DNA of 64,000 nt from Velocimicrobium porci (GCF_009696045.1 NZ_VUMT01000003.1:124001-188000), one strand, 5' to 3'; counted from the stretch's first letter, positions 52,277-62,886 are shown. A program made the numbers and translations. The notes: generated by a model from the sequence alone, not told the origin.

Positions 52277-52993
52277 TTATAATGGCTCTTTTGACGGTTT
52301 TCCTGCATTTCTCGGATATTTTTTCTTTGTTTCACTTTGCTTTTTAATAAATACAAATGACCTCTCTATGTCCGTTTCTGGCAATGAAAATGTTTTCACA
52401 CCATTTAATTTACCACCCAAAATCTCAATTGCTTTTTTAGAATGATTCAATTCTTCTTCAATTTTACCCGATTTATAAGGGATAAAATATCCTCCAACTT
52501 TAACAAATGGGATACAATATTCCGAAAGAGTTGCTAAATTTGCTACTGCCCTTGACACACACAAATCAAAGCTTTCCCTATAACCTTCTTTTCTTCCATA
52601 CTCTTCTGCTCTTCCATGAATTGCTTCAATGTCTTTTAATTTTAATTCATCAATTACACTACTTAAAAATTTAATTCGTTTATTTAAAGAATCCATTAAG
52701 ACAATTTGAAGCGAAGGGAACGCAATCTTTAAAGGAATTCCAGGAAATCCGGCTCCTGTTCCTAAATCAAGTACCCTGATAGACCGTGTCAAATCCAATT
52801 CATTCTTTATTGCTAAGCTGTCAACAAAATGCTTCATTATAACTTCGTCAAAATCAGTAATCGCAGTCAAATTCATCACTTTATTCCATTCAAGTAACAA
52901 ATCATAATATTGCAAAAATTGCTGATATTGAACTTCTTCTAACTTCAAATCCAATTGTTCAAATGCCCGTTTTAGCTGTGTCATTTTCTCCAT
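52277..52993 (-). CDS. rsmG: 16S rRNA (guanine527-N7)-methyltransferase
   Basis: Methylates G527 of 16S rRNA; loss gives low-level streptomycin resistance in other bacteria. The 238-residue SAM enzyme shows K-V-M-N-L-T-A-I, H-F-V-D-S-L, V-L-D-L-G-T-G-A-G-F-P-G-I-P-L-K and S-R-A-V-A-N-L. It is 52 nt downstream of mnmG. Confidence 0.96.
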   Translation of the reverse strand: MEKMTQLKRAFEQLDLKLEEVQYQQFLQYYDLLLEWNKVMNLTAITDFDEVIMKHFVDSLAIKNELDLTRSIRVLDLGTGAGFPGIPLKIAFPSLQIVLMDSLNKRIKFLSSVIDELKLKDIEAIHGRAEEYGRKEGYRESFDLCVSRAVANLATLSEYCIPFVKVGGYFIPYKSGKIEEELNHSKKAIEILGGKLNGVKTFSLPETDIERSFVFIKKQSETKKKYPRNAGKPSKEPL

Positions 52994-53045
52994 ACAAATA
53001 CCTATTACCTTCTACTTACTTTCCATACTTATTTATTAAAAACTT

Positions 53046-54926
53046 TTAACTTCTTCTCAGCTGTTCCAGATATACCAATAAAACAGAAATATCTGCCGGA
53101 GATACTCCGGATATCCTGGAAGCCTGACCAACTGAAGCAGGTCTGATTTGATTTAATTTTTGTTTTGCTTCAATCCGAAGGCTATTAATTTCATCATAAT
53201 TTATTGACTCTGGTATTTTTTTGCCTTCTAATTTCTTAAATTGATCTACTTGTCTCATTTGACGACGAATATATCCATCATATTTTAAATTAATATTAAT
53301 CTGTTCAATTACTTCATTCGAAAGAGGTTTTCGATCTTTATCAATTGCTTCAATTAATTCATACGAAAGCTCAGGGCGTTTGATTAATTCAGCCAATGTT
53401 GTTCCTGTATTTAATGGAGTGCTATTACAGGATACTAACAACTCTTGAACCTCTTTGGAAGCACCAATTGTTGCTTTTTGTAATCTTTCAATTTCGTTGT
53501 TAATTGCTTCCTCTTTTTCAAGCAGATGCTGATAACGTTCTTCACTAATCAGTCCTGCTTCGTAGCCAATCTTAGTAAGACGAAGGTCAGCATTATCCTG
53601 TCTTAATATCAAACGATATTCTGCTCTGGATGTCATCATACGATATGGCTCATGAGTTTCCTTTGTTACCAAATCATCAATCAACACACCAATATACCCC
53701 TGTGAACGGTCTATAATAACAGGCTCTTTTTCTAAAACTTTTCTTGCTGCATTAATTCCGGCAATCAAGCCTTGTGCTGCTGCCTCTTCGTATCCAGAGC
53801 TTCCATTAAACTGACCACCACTAAATAATCCTTCAATCTTTTTAAATTCCAAAGAAGACTTTAACTGAGTCGGATTAATGCAATCATATTCAATTGCATA
53901 GGCATTTCTTACAATTTTAACATTTTCAAGTCCCGGAACAGTCCGATACATCTTATACTGAACATCTTCCGGCAAAGAACTGGACATTCCTCCAACATAC
54001 ATTTCATTTGTATAATTACCTTCCGGTTCAATAAATACCTGATGCTTATCTTTATCTGCAAATTTAACTACCTTATCCTCAATTGACGGACAATATCTTG
54101 GACCTGTGCCTTTAATATTTCCACTATACAAAGGAGAACGGTCAAGATTTTCACGAATAATTTCATGTGTTTTTTCATTGGTATAAGTCAACCAGCAAGA
54201 AACTTGTTCTCTCTCTAAATCCTTTGGTTTATTCGTAAAAGAAAAAGGAACTATCGTTTCATCTCCTTTTTGCTCTTCCATTTTGCTAAAATCAATCGAA
54301 CGTTTATCAATACGGGCAGGAGTTCCAGTTTTAAAACGATACAATTCAATTCCTAAGTCCCTTAGGGATTCTGATAAATGATTTGCGGCGGCCAAACCAT
54401 TTGGCCCGGTATAATTGCTGACATCACCATATACGCATCTTGCCTTTAAATATACACCTGTACATAAAACAACTGCTTTACAAGGGAAAATTGCACCTGA
54501 ATAAGTTTCTACACCCGTTATTTTATTATCTTTTGCAAGAATTTTTGTAACTTCTGCCTGTTTTAAAGTCAGATTTGGTGTATTCTCAAGCACCTTACGC
54601 ATTTCTCTTGTATAATCCTGTTTATCCGCCTGGGCACGCAAAGAATGTACTGCCGGCCCTTTTGATTTATTTAACATCTTAGATTGGATAAATGTTTTAT
54701 CAATATTTTTACCCATCTCACCGCCAAGTGCATCAATTTCTCTTACAAGATGTCCCTTCGAACTTCCCCCTATATTGGGATTACATGGCATAAGAGCCAC
54801 ACTATCCATGCTTACAGTAAACATAATTGTATTAAGACCTAATCTGGCAGACGCAAGAGCTGCTTCACAACCTGCATGACCTGCTCCGACTACTGCTACA
54901 TCATATTCTTCATAAATATACGACAT
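53046..54926 (-). CDS. mnmG: tRNA uridine-5-carboxymethylaminomethyl synthesis enzyme MnmG
   Basis: FAD-dependent partner of MnmE in wobble uridine modification. The 626-residue form beginning [24 protein letters not shown] is chosen because GAGGAATGAAAG precedes it; 13 extra codons upstream overlap the end of mnmE. Visible marks are the dinucleotide motif [19 protein letters not shown], and [14 protein letters not shown]. Confidence 0.97.
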   Translation of the reverse strand: MSYIYEEYDVAVVGAGHAGCEAALASARLGLNTIMFTVSMDSVALMPCNPNIGGSSKGHLVREIDALGGEMGKNIDKTFIQSKMLNKSKGPAVHSLRAQADKQDYTREMRKVLENTPNLTLKQAEVTKILAKDNKITGVETYSGAIFPCKAVVLCTGVYLKARCVYGDVSNYTGPNGLAAANHLSESLRDLGIELYRFKTGTPARIDKRSIDFSKMEEQKGDETIVPFSFTNKPKDLEREQVSCWLTYTNEKTHEIIRENLDRSPLYSGNIKGTGPRYCPSIEDKVVKFADKDKHQVFIEPEGNYTNEMYVGGMSSSLPEDVQYKMYRTVPGLENVKIVRNAYAIEYDCINPTQLKSSLEFKKIEGLFSGGQFNGSSGYEEAAAQGLIAGINAARKVLEKEPVIIDRSQGYIGVLIDDLVTKETHEPYRMMTSRAEYRLILRQDNADLRLTKIGYEAGLISEERYQHLLEKEEAINNEIERLQKATIGASKEVQELLVSCNSTPLNTGTTLAELIKRPELSYELIEAIDKDRKPLSNEVIEQININLKYDGYIRRQMRQVDQFKKLEGKKIPESINYDEINSLRIEAKQKLNQIRPASVGQASRISGVSPADISVLLVYLEQLRRS

Positions 54927-54942
54927 ACTTTCATTCCTCTTT

Positions 54943-56322
54943 CTATTTACCCATACAAAATTCACTAAATATGGTATTTACCAAATCCTCACCAACTGCT
55001 TCACCAATAATCTCACCCAATGTTTCATAAGCACTCATCAAATCAATCGAATAAAAATCTTCCGGCATACCATTTAATATACTTTCTTTTACCTGCTCTA
55101 AGCTTTTCATTCCTTCTATAATTGCTGACTTGTGTCGGATGTTTGTTATATAGACTTCATCATTAAAGCTTATTTCACCATGGAAAAACATTTCTTTAAT
55201 TGTATGCTCCAACAAATCCATCCCTTTTTCTTCTTTCGCAGAAATTTCTAAAACAGTCTTTCCGGTAAGCTTTTCTAACTCATCCTTTTTAACAACCTTA
55301 TTTAAATCTGTCTTATTTAATAAAACAATTGCTTTTTTATCTTTAATTAAATCTATAATTTCCCTATCATTTTCATCCAATTCAACAGAAGCATCTACGA
55401 CATAAATAAGCAAATCTGCATCCTTTGCAAATGTTTTGGCCTTATCTACTCCAATTTTTTCTACATAATCTTCCGTTTTTCGAATTCCTGCTGTATCGAT
55501 CAAATTCAATACGACTTCGCCTAAATGAATACTTTCTTCCAAAGTATCCCTTGTAGTTCCCTCTATTTCTGTAACAATCGCACGCTCTTCACCAACTAAA
55601 ACATTCAACAAAGAAGATTTACCGGCATTTGGTTTTCCTAAAATAACCGTTCGAATTCCTTCTTTCATAATTCTCCCATTATCGGCTGATTCTAAAAGAT
55701 GATTTAATTCCTTCCAATTTTCTTCTACTCTTTTCAGAAGCTCATCAGAAAAACCATCTATACTGATATGTTCCGGATCATCTAAAGCAGCTTCAATAAA
55801 TGCAACATCCCTTATAATATTTTCACGAATCTCTTTAATCTTTGTTAAAACAGTTCCCTTTAGCTGACTTACAGAGCTTTTTAAGGCCATTTCATTTTTT
55901 GCATTAATAATATCAATTACGGCCTCGGCCTGTGACAAATCAATTCTTCCATTCAAAAAAGCTCTTTTTGTAAATTCTCCCGGCTCGGCCGGTCTTGCAC
56001 CATATTTAATAACGGTTTCCAAAATCTTCTTTGTTACAATAACTCCGCCATGGCAATCTATTTCAATAATATTTTCTCTCGTATAAGTATTTGGCGCCTT
56101 CATAACCATAACTAATACTTCATCAATTACGTCATTTTCATCTTTAATATATCCATAATGAATGGTGTGGCTTTCTACTTCACTGAATGCTTTCTTTTTC
56201 CCTGTTCTGGTAACAAATATCTGGTCGATAATAGAAAAAACATCATCCCCACTCATTCTTACAATACTGATTCCCGCATTACTCATAGCAGTTGATATCG
56301 CTGCAATCGTTTCTGTCTTCAA
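54943..56322 (-). CDS. mnmE: tRNA modification GTPase MnmE (TrmE)
   Basis: GTPase that works with MnmG on tRNA U34. The 459-residue form begins at a TTG at 56322 ([10 protein letters not shown]), downstream of AAAGGAAG; a longer ATG form at 56358 would add 12 residues without a ribosome site. G domain: [10 protein letters not shown] (P-loop), D-T-A-G-I-R, N-K-T-D. The C-terminal C-M-G-K holds the conserved Cys. Confidence 0.95.
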   Translation of the reverse strand: MKTETIAAISTAMSNAGISIVRMSGDDVFSIIDQIFVTRTGKKKAFSEVESHTIHYGYIKDENDVIDEVLVMVMKAPNTYTRENIIEIDCHGGVIVTKKILETVIKYGARPAEPGEFTKRAFLNGRIDLSQAEAVIDIINAKNEMALKSSVSQLKGTVLTKIKEIRENIIRDVAFIEAALDDPEHISIDGFSDELLKRVEENWKELNHLLESADNGRIMKEGIRTVILGKPNAGKSSLLNVLVGEERAIVTEIEGTTRDTLEESIHLGEVVLNLIDTAGIRKTEDYVEKIGVDKAKTFAKDADLLIYVVDASVELDENDREIIDLIKDKKAIVLLNKTDLNKVVKKDELEKLTGKTVLEISAKEEKGMDLLEHTIKEMFFHGEISFNDEVYITNIRHKSAIIEGMKSLEQVKESILNGMPEDFYSIDLMSAYETLGEIIGEAVGEDLVNTIFSEFCMGK

Positions 56323-56389
56323 AAATCCACTTCCTTTCATTTGATACAATTTTCTCAACTAAATAAATTATTTTTTCTTAACAAACAAT

Positions 56390-56411
56390 AACCCGCGGCA
56401 AGCCACGGGTT
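56390..56411 (-). terminator. Hairpin between jag and mnmE
   Basis: On the minus strand AACCCGTGGC and GCCGCGGGTT form a 10-bp stem with a TT loop, followed by ATTGTTTGTT. With a weak T tail it may act as an attenuator rather than a full stop. Confidence 0.65.
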
Positions 56412-56421
56412 ACATCGTTCT

Positions 56422-57297
56422 TTATTCCTCTGTCTTTGCCTCTTGTTCTTTATTGGAAGCACATTCATTCTCTTCATAGTCTTTCTCATAATCACAATTT
56501 CTGTTATAACCTTTTCCATGATTATTCTTTTTATCATAACTATTCCGATTGTCATGACTATGACCATTTTTATTATTATAATCTTTATAATTCTTTTTTA
56601 ATGTGACAACAACTCTTCTGTATGGTTCTTCTCCCTCGCTATGTGTTTCCACAAAACGATCACCCTGAAGAGCAGAATGGATAATTCTTCTTTCATAAGG
56701 ATTCATAGGCTCTAATGCGACAGCACGTTTGGTTCGTTTCACCTTATAAGAAATGTTTTTTGCAAGATTTTCTAATGTCTCTTTTCTTCTCTCTCTGTAA
56801 TTCTCTGTATCTAATTTTACTTTTACATAACAATTACTTTCTTTATTAACAACTAAGCTTACAAGATATTGTAAAGAATCTAGCGTCTGACCTCTTTTTC
56901 CAATTAAGATTCCCATGTCATCGCCTTCCATGTTAATCTCTAAAACACTTTCTATTTCCTTATAACTTGCAATTACAGTAGCCTCTATTTTCATTGCTGC
57001 AAAAACATTTTTTAAAAATTCAATTGCAACTTTTTCAATATCAGATCCATTTACACTCTTTTTTTCTTCTGAGCTAACTGGCTGTTTTGCTGGTTCAACT
57101 GGAGTCTTTTCAAACAAGTTCTCCTCTTTTTTTCTTGCTCTAATCTTCGCAGGTCTGCTAAAAAAGCCTAATATTCTATTCTTCTCCTCTTCAATTACCT
57201 CATACTCAATCATATCACTGGTAACTTCAAAATGAATCAACGCATCTGTTATCGCATCATCCACTGTTTTTGCTGTAAACTCTTCCCAATCCATCAT
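56422..57297 (-). CDS. jag: RNA-binding protein KhpB (Jag) with disordered tail
   Basis: A 291-residue RNA-binding protein: Jag-N domain (1-52), acidic/Lys linker (about 55-85), KH domain with G-K-R-G loop (133-136), and R3H domain with R-I-I-H-S-A-L (204-210). After the R3H domain comes a 56-residue tail (236-291) of Asn, Lys, His, Tyr, Asp and Glu, unlike the usual short end. AAGGAGG precedes the start at 57297. It sits 1 nt after yidC, as in most Firmicutes. Confidence 0.93.
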   Translation of the reverse strand: MMDWEEFTAKTVDDAITDALIHFEVTSDMIEYEVIEEEKNRILGFFSRPAKIRARKKEENLFEKTPVEPAKQPVSSEEKKSVNGSDIEKVAIEFLKNVFAAMKIEATVIASYKEIESVLEINMEGDDMGILIGKRGQTLDSLQYLVSLVVNKESNCYVKVKLDTENYRERRKETLENLAKNISYKVKRTKRAVALEPMNPYERRIIHSALQGDRFVETHSEGEEPYRRVVVTLKKNYKDYNNKNGHSHDNRNSYDKKNNHGKGYNRNCDYEKDYEENECASNKEQEAKTEE

Positions 57298-57298
57298 T

Positions 57299-58567
57299 TT
57301 ATTTTTCCTCCTTGTCCCCTCTATTTCTATCCAACATATGTGCATTGGCCGCTATACTTCCACTTTTGTATGAACTTTGTGTTATATTGTTTTTATAACT
57401 TTCATCACCGGATGCACCTGTTTTTGCTTTATCTTTAATTGAACTTGTACGTGTTTTCGCCAATTCTTCCATAGAAACATTAGGATCAATTCCTAACTTT
57501 TCTTTCTTTTTCTTTTGTTTTTCCTTATTCTTTTCGATTAATTCATCGACATCCATGCGTTCCATATAACGATTCACAAAAACCTGCTGGATACTTCTAA
57601 ACACTGCACCTGCAATCCAGTAAATACCAACACCGACAGGAAGAGTAAGACAAAATGCTCCTGACATTAAAGGCATAATTGTATTCATTGACTTCATTGT
57701 AGCTGCTGTAGGATTATTCGCATCTGCTTGTGGTGTATTAGCCATCATTAACTTTGTCTGAAGCATCTGTGTTACAATCGCTAAAACTGGAATTAAAATA
57801 TACAGAATCTTAGTAATCGTAGGCACTGCTGAAGATGCAATCTGTTGCCAAGGTGTTTCTGCAATGTTAACTCCAAAACCAAAGTTATTGATATGCATAA
57901 TGCGGTCTGAATTTGTCTGAATAACATCTGCAATTGAAGAAAACGTATTATTTGATAATAAATCAGACCAGTCTGCCGCTTTAAATTGGGACATAATGTC
58001 AATTAAATGATCGGTAGAAATACTAGAGGAGATATCTCCCCATTTACTAACATTTAAATTCGTAAACTTATGAGCATAGTCAGTCATAATACTTAAATAA
58101 TCAGTATCTAACATCTTAACTGCTATGTTTTCATATAATGCCTTAATTGAACCTACATAAGCAGGAATATTATAAATTACACGATATAAGGCAAACATAA
58201 TTGGAAATGTAATTAACATCGGTAAACAGCCACTCGTTGGATTGGCACCATATTTCTCATAAATGGCCTGCATTTCCAACTGCTGTTTACGAAGTGATGC
58301 TTCATCTTTTTTTCCTTTATATTTTTCCTGAACTTTCATAATTTCAGGATTCATTTTCGAGGATAATTTCGTAAACTTCTGTTGTTTCATCGTTAATGGA
58401 ATCATTAACGCATTTACCAAAAATGTAAATACAATAATACATAAACCCGCATTTTCAATCCCAAAATGCGCTAAAAAATCAAAAATCGCATTTAAAATTA
58501 AGCCTAATAATTTCGCAATTGGTCCTAAAATAAAACCATCATGCTGTGTCAAAAATACATTAAACAA
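57299..58567 (-). CDS. yidC: Membrane protein insertase YidC
   Basis: Inserts and folds membrane proteins. The 422-residue protein has about five membrane helices (around 20-40, 45-65, 125-145, 240-260, 290-320) and a charged cytoplasmic C-terminus (340-422) with K-E-K-Q-K-K-K-K-E-K, which suits ribosome binding. The Arg in L-M-I-P-L-T-M-K-Q-Q-K region and the loop between helices 2 and 3 (about 150-240) are larger than in Bacillus. No lipoprotein Cys is seen at the N-terminus. Confidence 0.93.
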   Translation of the reverse strand: MFNVFLTQHDGFILGPIAKLLGLILNAIFDFLAHFGIENAGLCIIVFTFLVNALMIPLTMKQQKFTKLSSKMNPEIMKVQEKYKGKKDEASLRKQQLEMQAIYEKYGANPTSGCLPMLITFPIMFALYRVIYNIPAYVGSIKALYENIAVKMLDTDYLSIMTDYAHKFTNLNVSKWGDISSSISTDHLIDIMSQFKAADWSDLLSNNTFSSIADVIQTNSDRIMHINNFGFGVNIAETPWQQIASSAVPTITKILYILIPVLAIVTQMLQTKLMMANTPQADANNPTAATMKSMNTIMPLMSGAFCLTLPVGVGIYWIAGAVFRSIQQVFVNRYMERMDVDELIEKNKEKQKKKKEKLGIDPNVSMEELAKTRTSSIKDKAKTGASGDESYKNNITQSSYKSGSIAANAHMLDRNRGDKEEK

Positions 58568-58592
58568 TTTTTTTCCTCCTTAAATTCCCCTG

Positions 58593-58811
58593 CTAAGGTA
58601 CGGGGTCGTACCCACCTTTATGAAAAGGATGACAACGTAAAATTCTCCTTATCGAAAGATAGCCGCCTTTTATTATACCATACTTTTCTAATGCCTGAAT
58701 TGCATACAAAGAGCAGGTAGGCGTATAAATACATGTAGGCCTTCCTTTCAAAGGAGAAATAAATTTTCTATATATTTTTATCAAAATTATAAAAAACCGT
58801 CTTAGTATCAC
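58593..58811 (-). CDS. yidD: Membrane protein insertion efficiency factor YidD
   Basis: A 72-residue protein with the family motif [15 protein letters not shown] and the end [17 protein letters not shown]. It supports insertion of membrane proteins together with YidC, which follows after 25 nt. It overlaps rnpA by 4 nt. Confidence 0.95.
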   Translation of the reverse strand: MILRRFFIILIKIYRKFISPLKGRPTCIYTPTCSLYAIQALEKYGIIKGGYLSIRRILRCHPFHKGGYDPVP

Positions 58812-59158
58812 GCGTTTCTCATCTCTTCCAAAATTTTATGGAGCTTTCCTAAATGTAATAATGCGCTGTTTATTTCTTTATAACCCTTACCCTTTGCCGT
58901 AACTCTGGCAATTACTACAATGTCAAGTCCCTGCTTGAACACGATTTCATTCAGCCTGTAACTCTCTCTAATTAATCTTGTTAATCTATGTCTTACAACA
59001 CTATTGCCAACTTTCTTACTTACGGATATACCTAATCGATTCTTACCTAACTGATTTTCTAAAACATACATAACTAAATATTTGTTGGCATATGATTTCC
59101 CTCTCCGATACACCTTCTGGAAATCCTGATTTTTCTTTAATGATTCTGACAATTTCAA
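58808..59158 (-). CDS. rnpA: Ribonuclease P protein component
   Basis: A 116-residue protein that helps RNase P RNA process tRNA 5' ends. [12 protein letters not shown] and the RNR motif region [15 protein letters not shown] are present. It follows rpmH on the same strand, with a hairpin between them. Confidence 0.95.
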   Translation of the reverse strand: MKLSESLKKNQDFQKVYRRGKSYANKYLVMYVLENQLGKNRLGISVSKKVGNSVVRHRLTRLIRESYRLNEIVFKQGLDIVVIARVTAKGKGYKEINSALLHLGKLHKILEEMRNA

Positions 59159-59190
59159 AATCTCCTATTTGAATTTGAACATAAAATAAA

Positions 59191-59235
59191 AACCCGCATA
59201 AGAGAAGAAAAGGTCACAAAGATTGCGACCTATGC
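59191..59235 (-). terminator. Hairpin between rpmH and rnpA
   Basis: On the minus strand GGTCGCAA/TTGTGACC (8 bp with a G-U) is enclosed by GCATA/TATGC, and a GGGTTTTTATTTTAT sequence follows. It overlaps the rpmH stop codon and could reduce read-through into rnpA, giving more L34 than RnpA. Confidence 0.6.
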
Positions 59236-59364
59236 AGATAATTTATTTCTTCCCTTAGCTCTTCTAGCTGCTAAAACTTTTCTTCCGTTTTTAGTGCTCA
59301 TTCTTTTTCTAAAACCATGAACTTTAGCTCTAGATCTCTTTTTAGGTTGGAATGTCATTTTCAT
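59230..59364 (-). CDS. rpmH: 50S ribosomal protein L34
   Basis: A 44-residue basic ribosomal protein, [18 protein letters not shown]..., a textbook L34 with H-G-F-R-K-R-M and the R-R-A-K-G-R end. AAGGAGGTG lies upstream of the ATG. It is the first gene left of the origin and is read from a consensus-like promoter at 59450-59478. Confidence 0.98.
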   Translation of the reverse strand: MKMTFQPKKRSRAKVHGFRKRMSTKNGRKVLAARRAKGRNKLSA

Positions 59365-59449
59365 TATCAAAGCACCTCCTTTTCTTACCAAACTATCTAT
59401 TTATAGTAGGCATATTTCTTCTATTGTAAATTTAAAAATATCACGTCTT

Positions 59450-59478
59450 ATTATATCTTCGAACGGCTTATACGTCAA
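59450..59478 (-). promoter_or_regulatory. Promoter of rpmH
   Basis: On the minus strand TTGACG (59478-59473), 17-nt spacer, TATAAT (59455-59450). Confidence 0.85.
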
Positions 59479-59529
59479 GTAAATTCTTTCTGTTTTCCAA
59501 AAAATATCACCATTTGATTTGAATAAAAA

Positions 59530-59780
59530 ACGGCCTATCCACATTTGGCCCCAAAAAAATCAACATTTATTGCTTTGTATAGATGTTATCCACAAAATGT
59601 GGATGAATTGTGGATAACATTCTGCTTTTTTGTTAATTGACTGTTAAATTCTATATCAAAACCCTTTATTTTTCAACATTTTTTATGTTTATATTTTTTT
59701 GGCCAATTTATACACATTTTTGTTTATAAGTTTTTCCACTTTTCTTTACCCACATATCCACATTTATGTTGTCCACATAA
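59530..59780. other. Replication origin region, DnaA box cluster upstream of dnaA
   Basis: DnaA boxes close to TTATNCACA occur at 59533 (CTATCCACA), 59586 (TTATCCACA), 59598 and 59609 (reverse, TGTGGATGA and TGTGGATAA), 59708 (TTATACACA), 59746 (TTACCCACA), 59754 (ATATCCACA) and 59769 (TTGTCCACA). The cluster lies between the divergent rpmH and dnaA genes, as in other Firmicute origins. Confidence 0.9.
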
Positions 59781-59799
59781 TTAACACTAGTTTTAAGCA

Positions 59800-59828
59800 T
59801 TGAAATCTTAGTGATTTTGATATATGAT
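59800..59828 (+). promoter_or_regulatory. Promoter of dnaA
   Basis: TTGAAA (59800-59805), 17-nt spacer, TATGAT (59823-59828). Neighbouring DnaA boxes (59746-59777) suggest autoregulation. Confidence 0.7.
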
Positions 59829-59861
59829 ATATATGTATGTTTATATCATCGGGAGGTCATA

Positions 59862-61247
59862 ATGAAAGACGTTATTATAGAAAAATGGGATGAAATCTTA
59901 GAATATTTAAAAATTGAACATGGAATCTCAAATGTATCATTCCGTACTTGGATTCAGCCATTACAAGTGTATTCCGTAGATGGGAATAATATTACAATTT
60001 CCGTAGATGACAGCTTAATCGGTGTTGATGGAAAAAAATTTATTATCAAAAAATATGCCCTTCCTTTAAAGGTTTCAATTGAAGAAATAACGGGGAAAGA
60101 ATGTGATTTAACATTCGAATTATTAAGCGAAATTAATAAAAATGAAGAAAAGAAAAAAGAGTCCGGCAATTCTGTTCAAGAAAAACCGGCCACTCAGATA
60201 CAAAATAAATATCCTTTTCTTAACCCACGTTATACCTTTGATACCTTTGTAGTAGGAAGCAACAATAATCTTGCACATGCAGCTTCTCTTGCAGTAGCTG
60301 AATCACCGGCCGAAATATACAATCCTCTTTTTATATATGGAGGGGTTGGACTTGGAAAAACTCACTTAATGCACTCAATTGCTCATTTTATACTGGATCA
60401 GAACCCAGATGCAAAGGTTCTTTATGTAACAAGTGAAGTATTTACAAATGAACTGATTGAATCTATTCGTAACCGGGCCGATACAAATTCAGTTGCAGAA
60501 TTTAGAAAAAAATATAGAAATATAGACGTTTTACTCATCGATGATATTCAGTTCATTATAGGTAAGGAAAGTACACAGGAAGAATTCTTTCATACCTTTA
60601 ATGCTTTGCACGAATCGAAAAAGCAGATTATTATTTCATCAGATAAACCACCAAAGGATATTGAAACTTTAGAAGAACGTCTTCGTTCCCGCTTTGAATG
60701 GGGTCTGACTGTTGATATTCAATCACCGGATTATGAAACCCGTATGGCGATTTTAAAGAAAAAAGAGGAATTAGACGGTCTTTCTATTGATGACGAAGTA
60801 ATGAAATATATCGCTACAAACGTAAAATCGAACATTAGGGAGTTAGAGGGAGCATTAACACAAATTGTGGCCCGCTCTCGCTTAATTAATAAAAAAGTCG
60901 ATGTCGCACTGGCCGAAGAAGCACTAAAAGACTTAATCTCTCCTAACGATAAAAAAGATATTACCGTTGAATTAATTATTGGAATCGTAGCTGAACATTT
61001 TGATATTAGTTCCGATGACATTATTTCTTCGAAAAAAAGCCGTAATATCGCATATCCTAGACAAATCTGTATGTACTTATGCCGTACATTAACGGAAATA
61101 CCATTAAAAGATATTGGTAATAAATTAGGAAAACGCGACCATACTACTATTATTCATGGAATTGAAAAGATTAAAAAGGATATGGAAAAAGATAGTTCAT
61201 TGAAAAATACAATTGATGTACTAATGAAAAAAATTAATCCGCAGTAG
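59862..61247 (+). CDS. dnaA: Chromosomal replication initiator DnaA
   Basis: A 461-residue AAA+ initiator that binds DnaA boxes and opens the origin. Domain I about 1-85, linker about 90-115, AAA+ from 116 with Walker A G-G-V-G-L-G-K-T (160-167) and L-L-I-D-D-I-Q-F, and domain IV with the signature R-D-H-T-T-I-I-H-G. The start at 59862 follows GGGAGG; the frame opens 17 codons earlier inside the promoter. Confidence 0.98.
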   Translation: MKDVIIEKWDEILEYLKIEHGISNVSFRTWIQPLQVYSVDGNNITISVDDSLIGVDGKKFIIKKYALPLKVSIEEITGKECDLTFELLSEINKNEEKKKESGNSVQEKPATQIQNKYPFLNPRYTFDTFVVGSNNNLAHAASLAVAESPAEIYNPLFIYGGVGLGKTHLMHSIAHFILDQNPDAKVLYVTSEVFTNELIESIRNRADTNSVAEFRKKYRNIDVLLIDDIQFIIGKESTQEEFFHTFNALHESKKQIIISSDKPPKDIETLEERLRSRFEWGLTVDIQSPDYETRMAILKKKEELDGLSIDDEVMKYIATNVKSNIRELEGALTQIVARSRLINKKVDVALAEEALKDLISPNDKKDITVELIIGIVAEHFDISSDDIISSKKSRNIAYPRQICMYLCRTLTEIPLKDIGNKLGKRDHTTIIHGIEKIKKDMEKDSSLKNTIDVLMKKINPQ

Positions 61248-61508
61248 ACTGTTAATAACTTGTTAATTGTATGTTGATTTTCTGTGAGTTTAATGTTTAT
61301 AATTCGGCCGAAAAAAACAGGACGGATTTGGCCCACATTTTACCCACATGGAAATTTCGGCCAACTAACACACTTATCAAATCTTCTAAACCTGTTAAAC
61401 TCAAGCTTCAAGACGATTATTAACATATTCACACCTATTATTACTACGACTACGGTATTATTATTATATATATATACATGAACTTCGAGGAAGGAGTTAT
61501 TAACATTT
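61248..61508. other. Second origin segment between dnaA and dnaN, with candidate DnaA-trios and unwinding element
   Basis: The 261-nt gap has boxes TTACCCACA (61340) and ATATTCACA (61425). After the latter, triplets CTA-TTA-TTA-CTA-CGA-CTA (61435-61452; TAG-type trios on the other strand) lead into an A/T-only run, 61457-61477. This box-trio-AT arrangement is that of a bacterial basal unwinding system. Confidence 0.55.
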
Positions 61509-62621
61509 ATGAAAATCATATGTAAGAAAAGCGATTTATTAAATCGTGTTAATATTGCACTAAAAGCTGTTTCTACAAAATCTACACTACCTATATTGGA
61601 ATGTATTGTAATTGAAGTAAAATCTAATCAGATTAAATTAATTGCTAATGATATGGAGCTTGGAATTGAAACACTTGTACAAGGTGAGATTTTAGAAGAA
61701 GGTATTATAGCATTGAATGCTAAAATATTTTCTGAAATTATTCGAAAGCTTCCAGATAATGATATAACGATTGAAACAGATGCTAATTACACAGCACACA
61801 TTACTTGTGAAAAGGCCAAATTTAATATAGCAGGAAAATCCGATGAAGAGTTTCCTACACTTCCTATAATAGAAAGAGACAATTTTATTACTCTTTCTCA
61901 ATTTAGCTTAAAGGAAATTATAAGACAAACCGTTTTCTCTATTTCAGATAACGAAAGCAATAAGATTATGACTGGAGAGTTATTTGAAATTAATCAAAAT
62001 GAGTTTAAAGTTGTATCGTTAGACGGCCATCGTATTTCAATTCGTAAAATTCAGTTAAAAGAAGAATATAATCATATTAAAGTAATTGTTCCAGGTAAAA
62101 CTTTAAATGAAATCAGTAAAATTTTATCTGGGGAAATAGAAGATGAAGTAAAAATATTCTTTACAAATAAGCATATTGTATTTGAGTTTGACAACACAAT
62201 GGTTTTGTCAAGACTTATTGAAGGTGAATATTATAAGATTGATCAGATGCTTTCTAGTGACTATGAAACAAAGATTACGATTAATAAGAAAGAATTTTTA
62301 AGTTGTATTGATCGTGCTACATTATTGATTAAAGAATCTGAGAAAAAACCTATTATTATAAATATAGGTGATTCCAGTATGGAATTAAAAATCAATTCAA
62401 CAATAGGTTCCATGAAAGAAGAAATTGATATTCATAAAGAAGGTAAAGATATCTTAATTGGTTTTAACCCAAAATTCTTAATAGATGCTCTTAGGGTTAT
62501 TGATGAAGAAGAAGTTGACATTTATTTATTTAATCCAAAGGCACCTTGCTTCATAAAAGATAAAGAAGAAACTTACATCTATCTTATTTTACCAGTTAAC
62601 TTTAATGCAGGAGTAAATTAA
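61509..62621 (+). CDS. dnaN: DNA polymerase III beta sliding clamp
   Basis: A 370-residue clamp: MKIICKKSDLLNRVNIALKAVSTKSTLPILECI with L-P-I-L-E early and the Y-L-I-L-P-V end. It tethers the replicative polymerase. AAGGAG precedes the ATG, about 10 nt upstream. Confidence 0.97.
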   Translation: MKIICKKSDLLNRVNIALKAVSTKSTLPILECIVIEVKSNQIKLIANDMELGIETLVQGEILEEGIIALNAKIFSEIIRKLPDNDITIETDANYTAHITCEKAKFNIAGKSDEEFPTLPIIERDNFITLSQFSLKEIIRQTVFSISDNESNKIMTGELFEINQNEFKVVSLDGHRISIRKIQLKEEYNHIKVIVPGKTLNEISKILSGEIEDEVKIFFTNKHIVFEFDNTMVLSRLIEGEYYKIDQMLSSDYETKITINKKEFLSCIDRATLLIKESEKKPIIINIGDSSMELKINSTIGSMKEEIDIHKEGKDILIGFNPKFLIDALRVIDEEEVDIYLFNPKAPCFIKDKEETYIYLILPVNFNAGVN

Positions 62622-62661
62622 TTGTAACATGAATGTAGATTAGAAAGGATGTGTTACAGAT

Positions 62662-62880
62662 ATGCAGACAATTACAATTAGAGATGAATTTATAAAGCTT
62701 GGACAGGCCTTGAAGGTGGCCGGACTTGTAGAGTCCGGTGTAGATGCCAAGTTTGTAATACAGGATGGACTTGTGCTGGTAAATGGCAAGGTTGAAACGC
62801 AGAGAGGAAAGAAATTGTATGATGGAGATGCAGTTCAATTTGATGGACAGGAATTTTGCATTTCATCTGCTGTAAAATAA
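62662..62880 (+). CDS. S4-domain RNA-binding protein (YaaA-like)
   Basis: A 72-residue protein with one S4 domain: F-I-K-L-G-Q-A-L-K-V-A-G-L-V-E-S-G-V-D-A-K and V-N-G-K-V-E-T-Q-R-G-K-K-L. It sits between dnaN and recF, as its Bacillus counterpart YaaA does; a role in ribosome assembly has been proposed for the family. recF starts 6 nt later. Confidence 0.93.
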   Translation: MQTITIRDEFIKLGQALKVAGLVESGVDAKFVIQDGLVLVNGKVETQRGKKLYDGDAVQFDGQEFCISSAVK

Positions 62881-62886
62881 AGTGTT

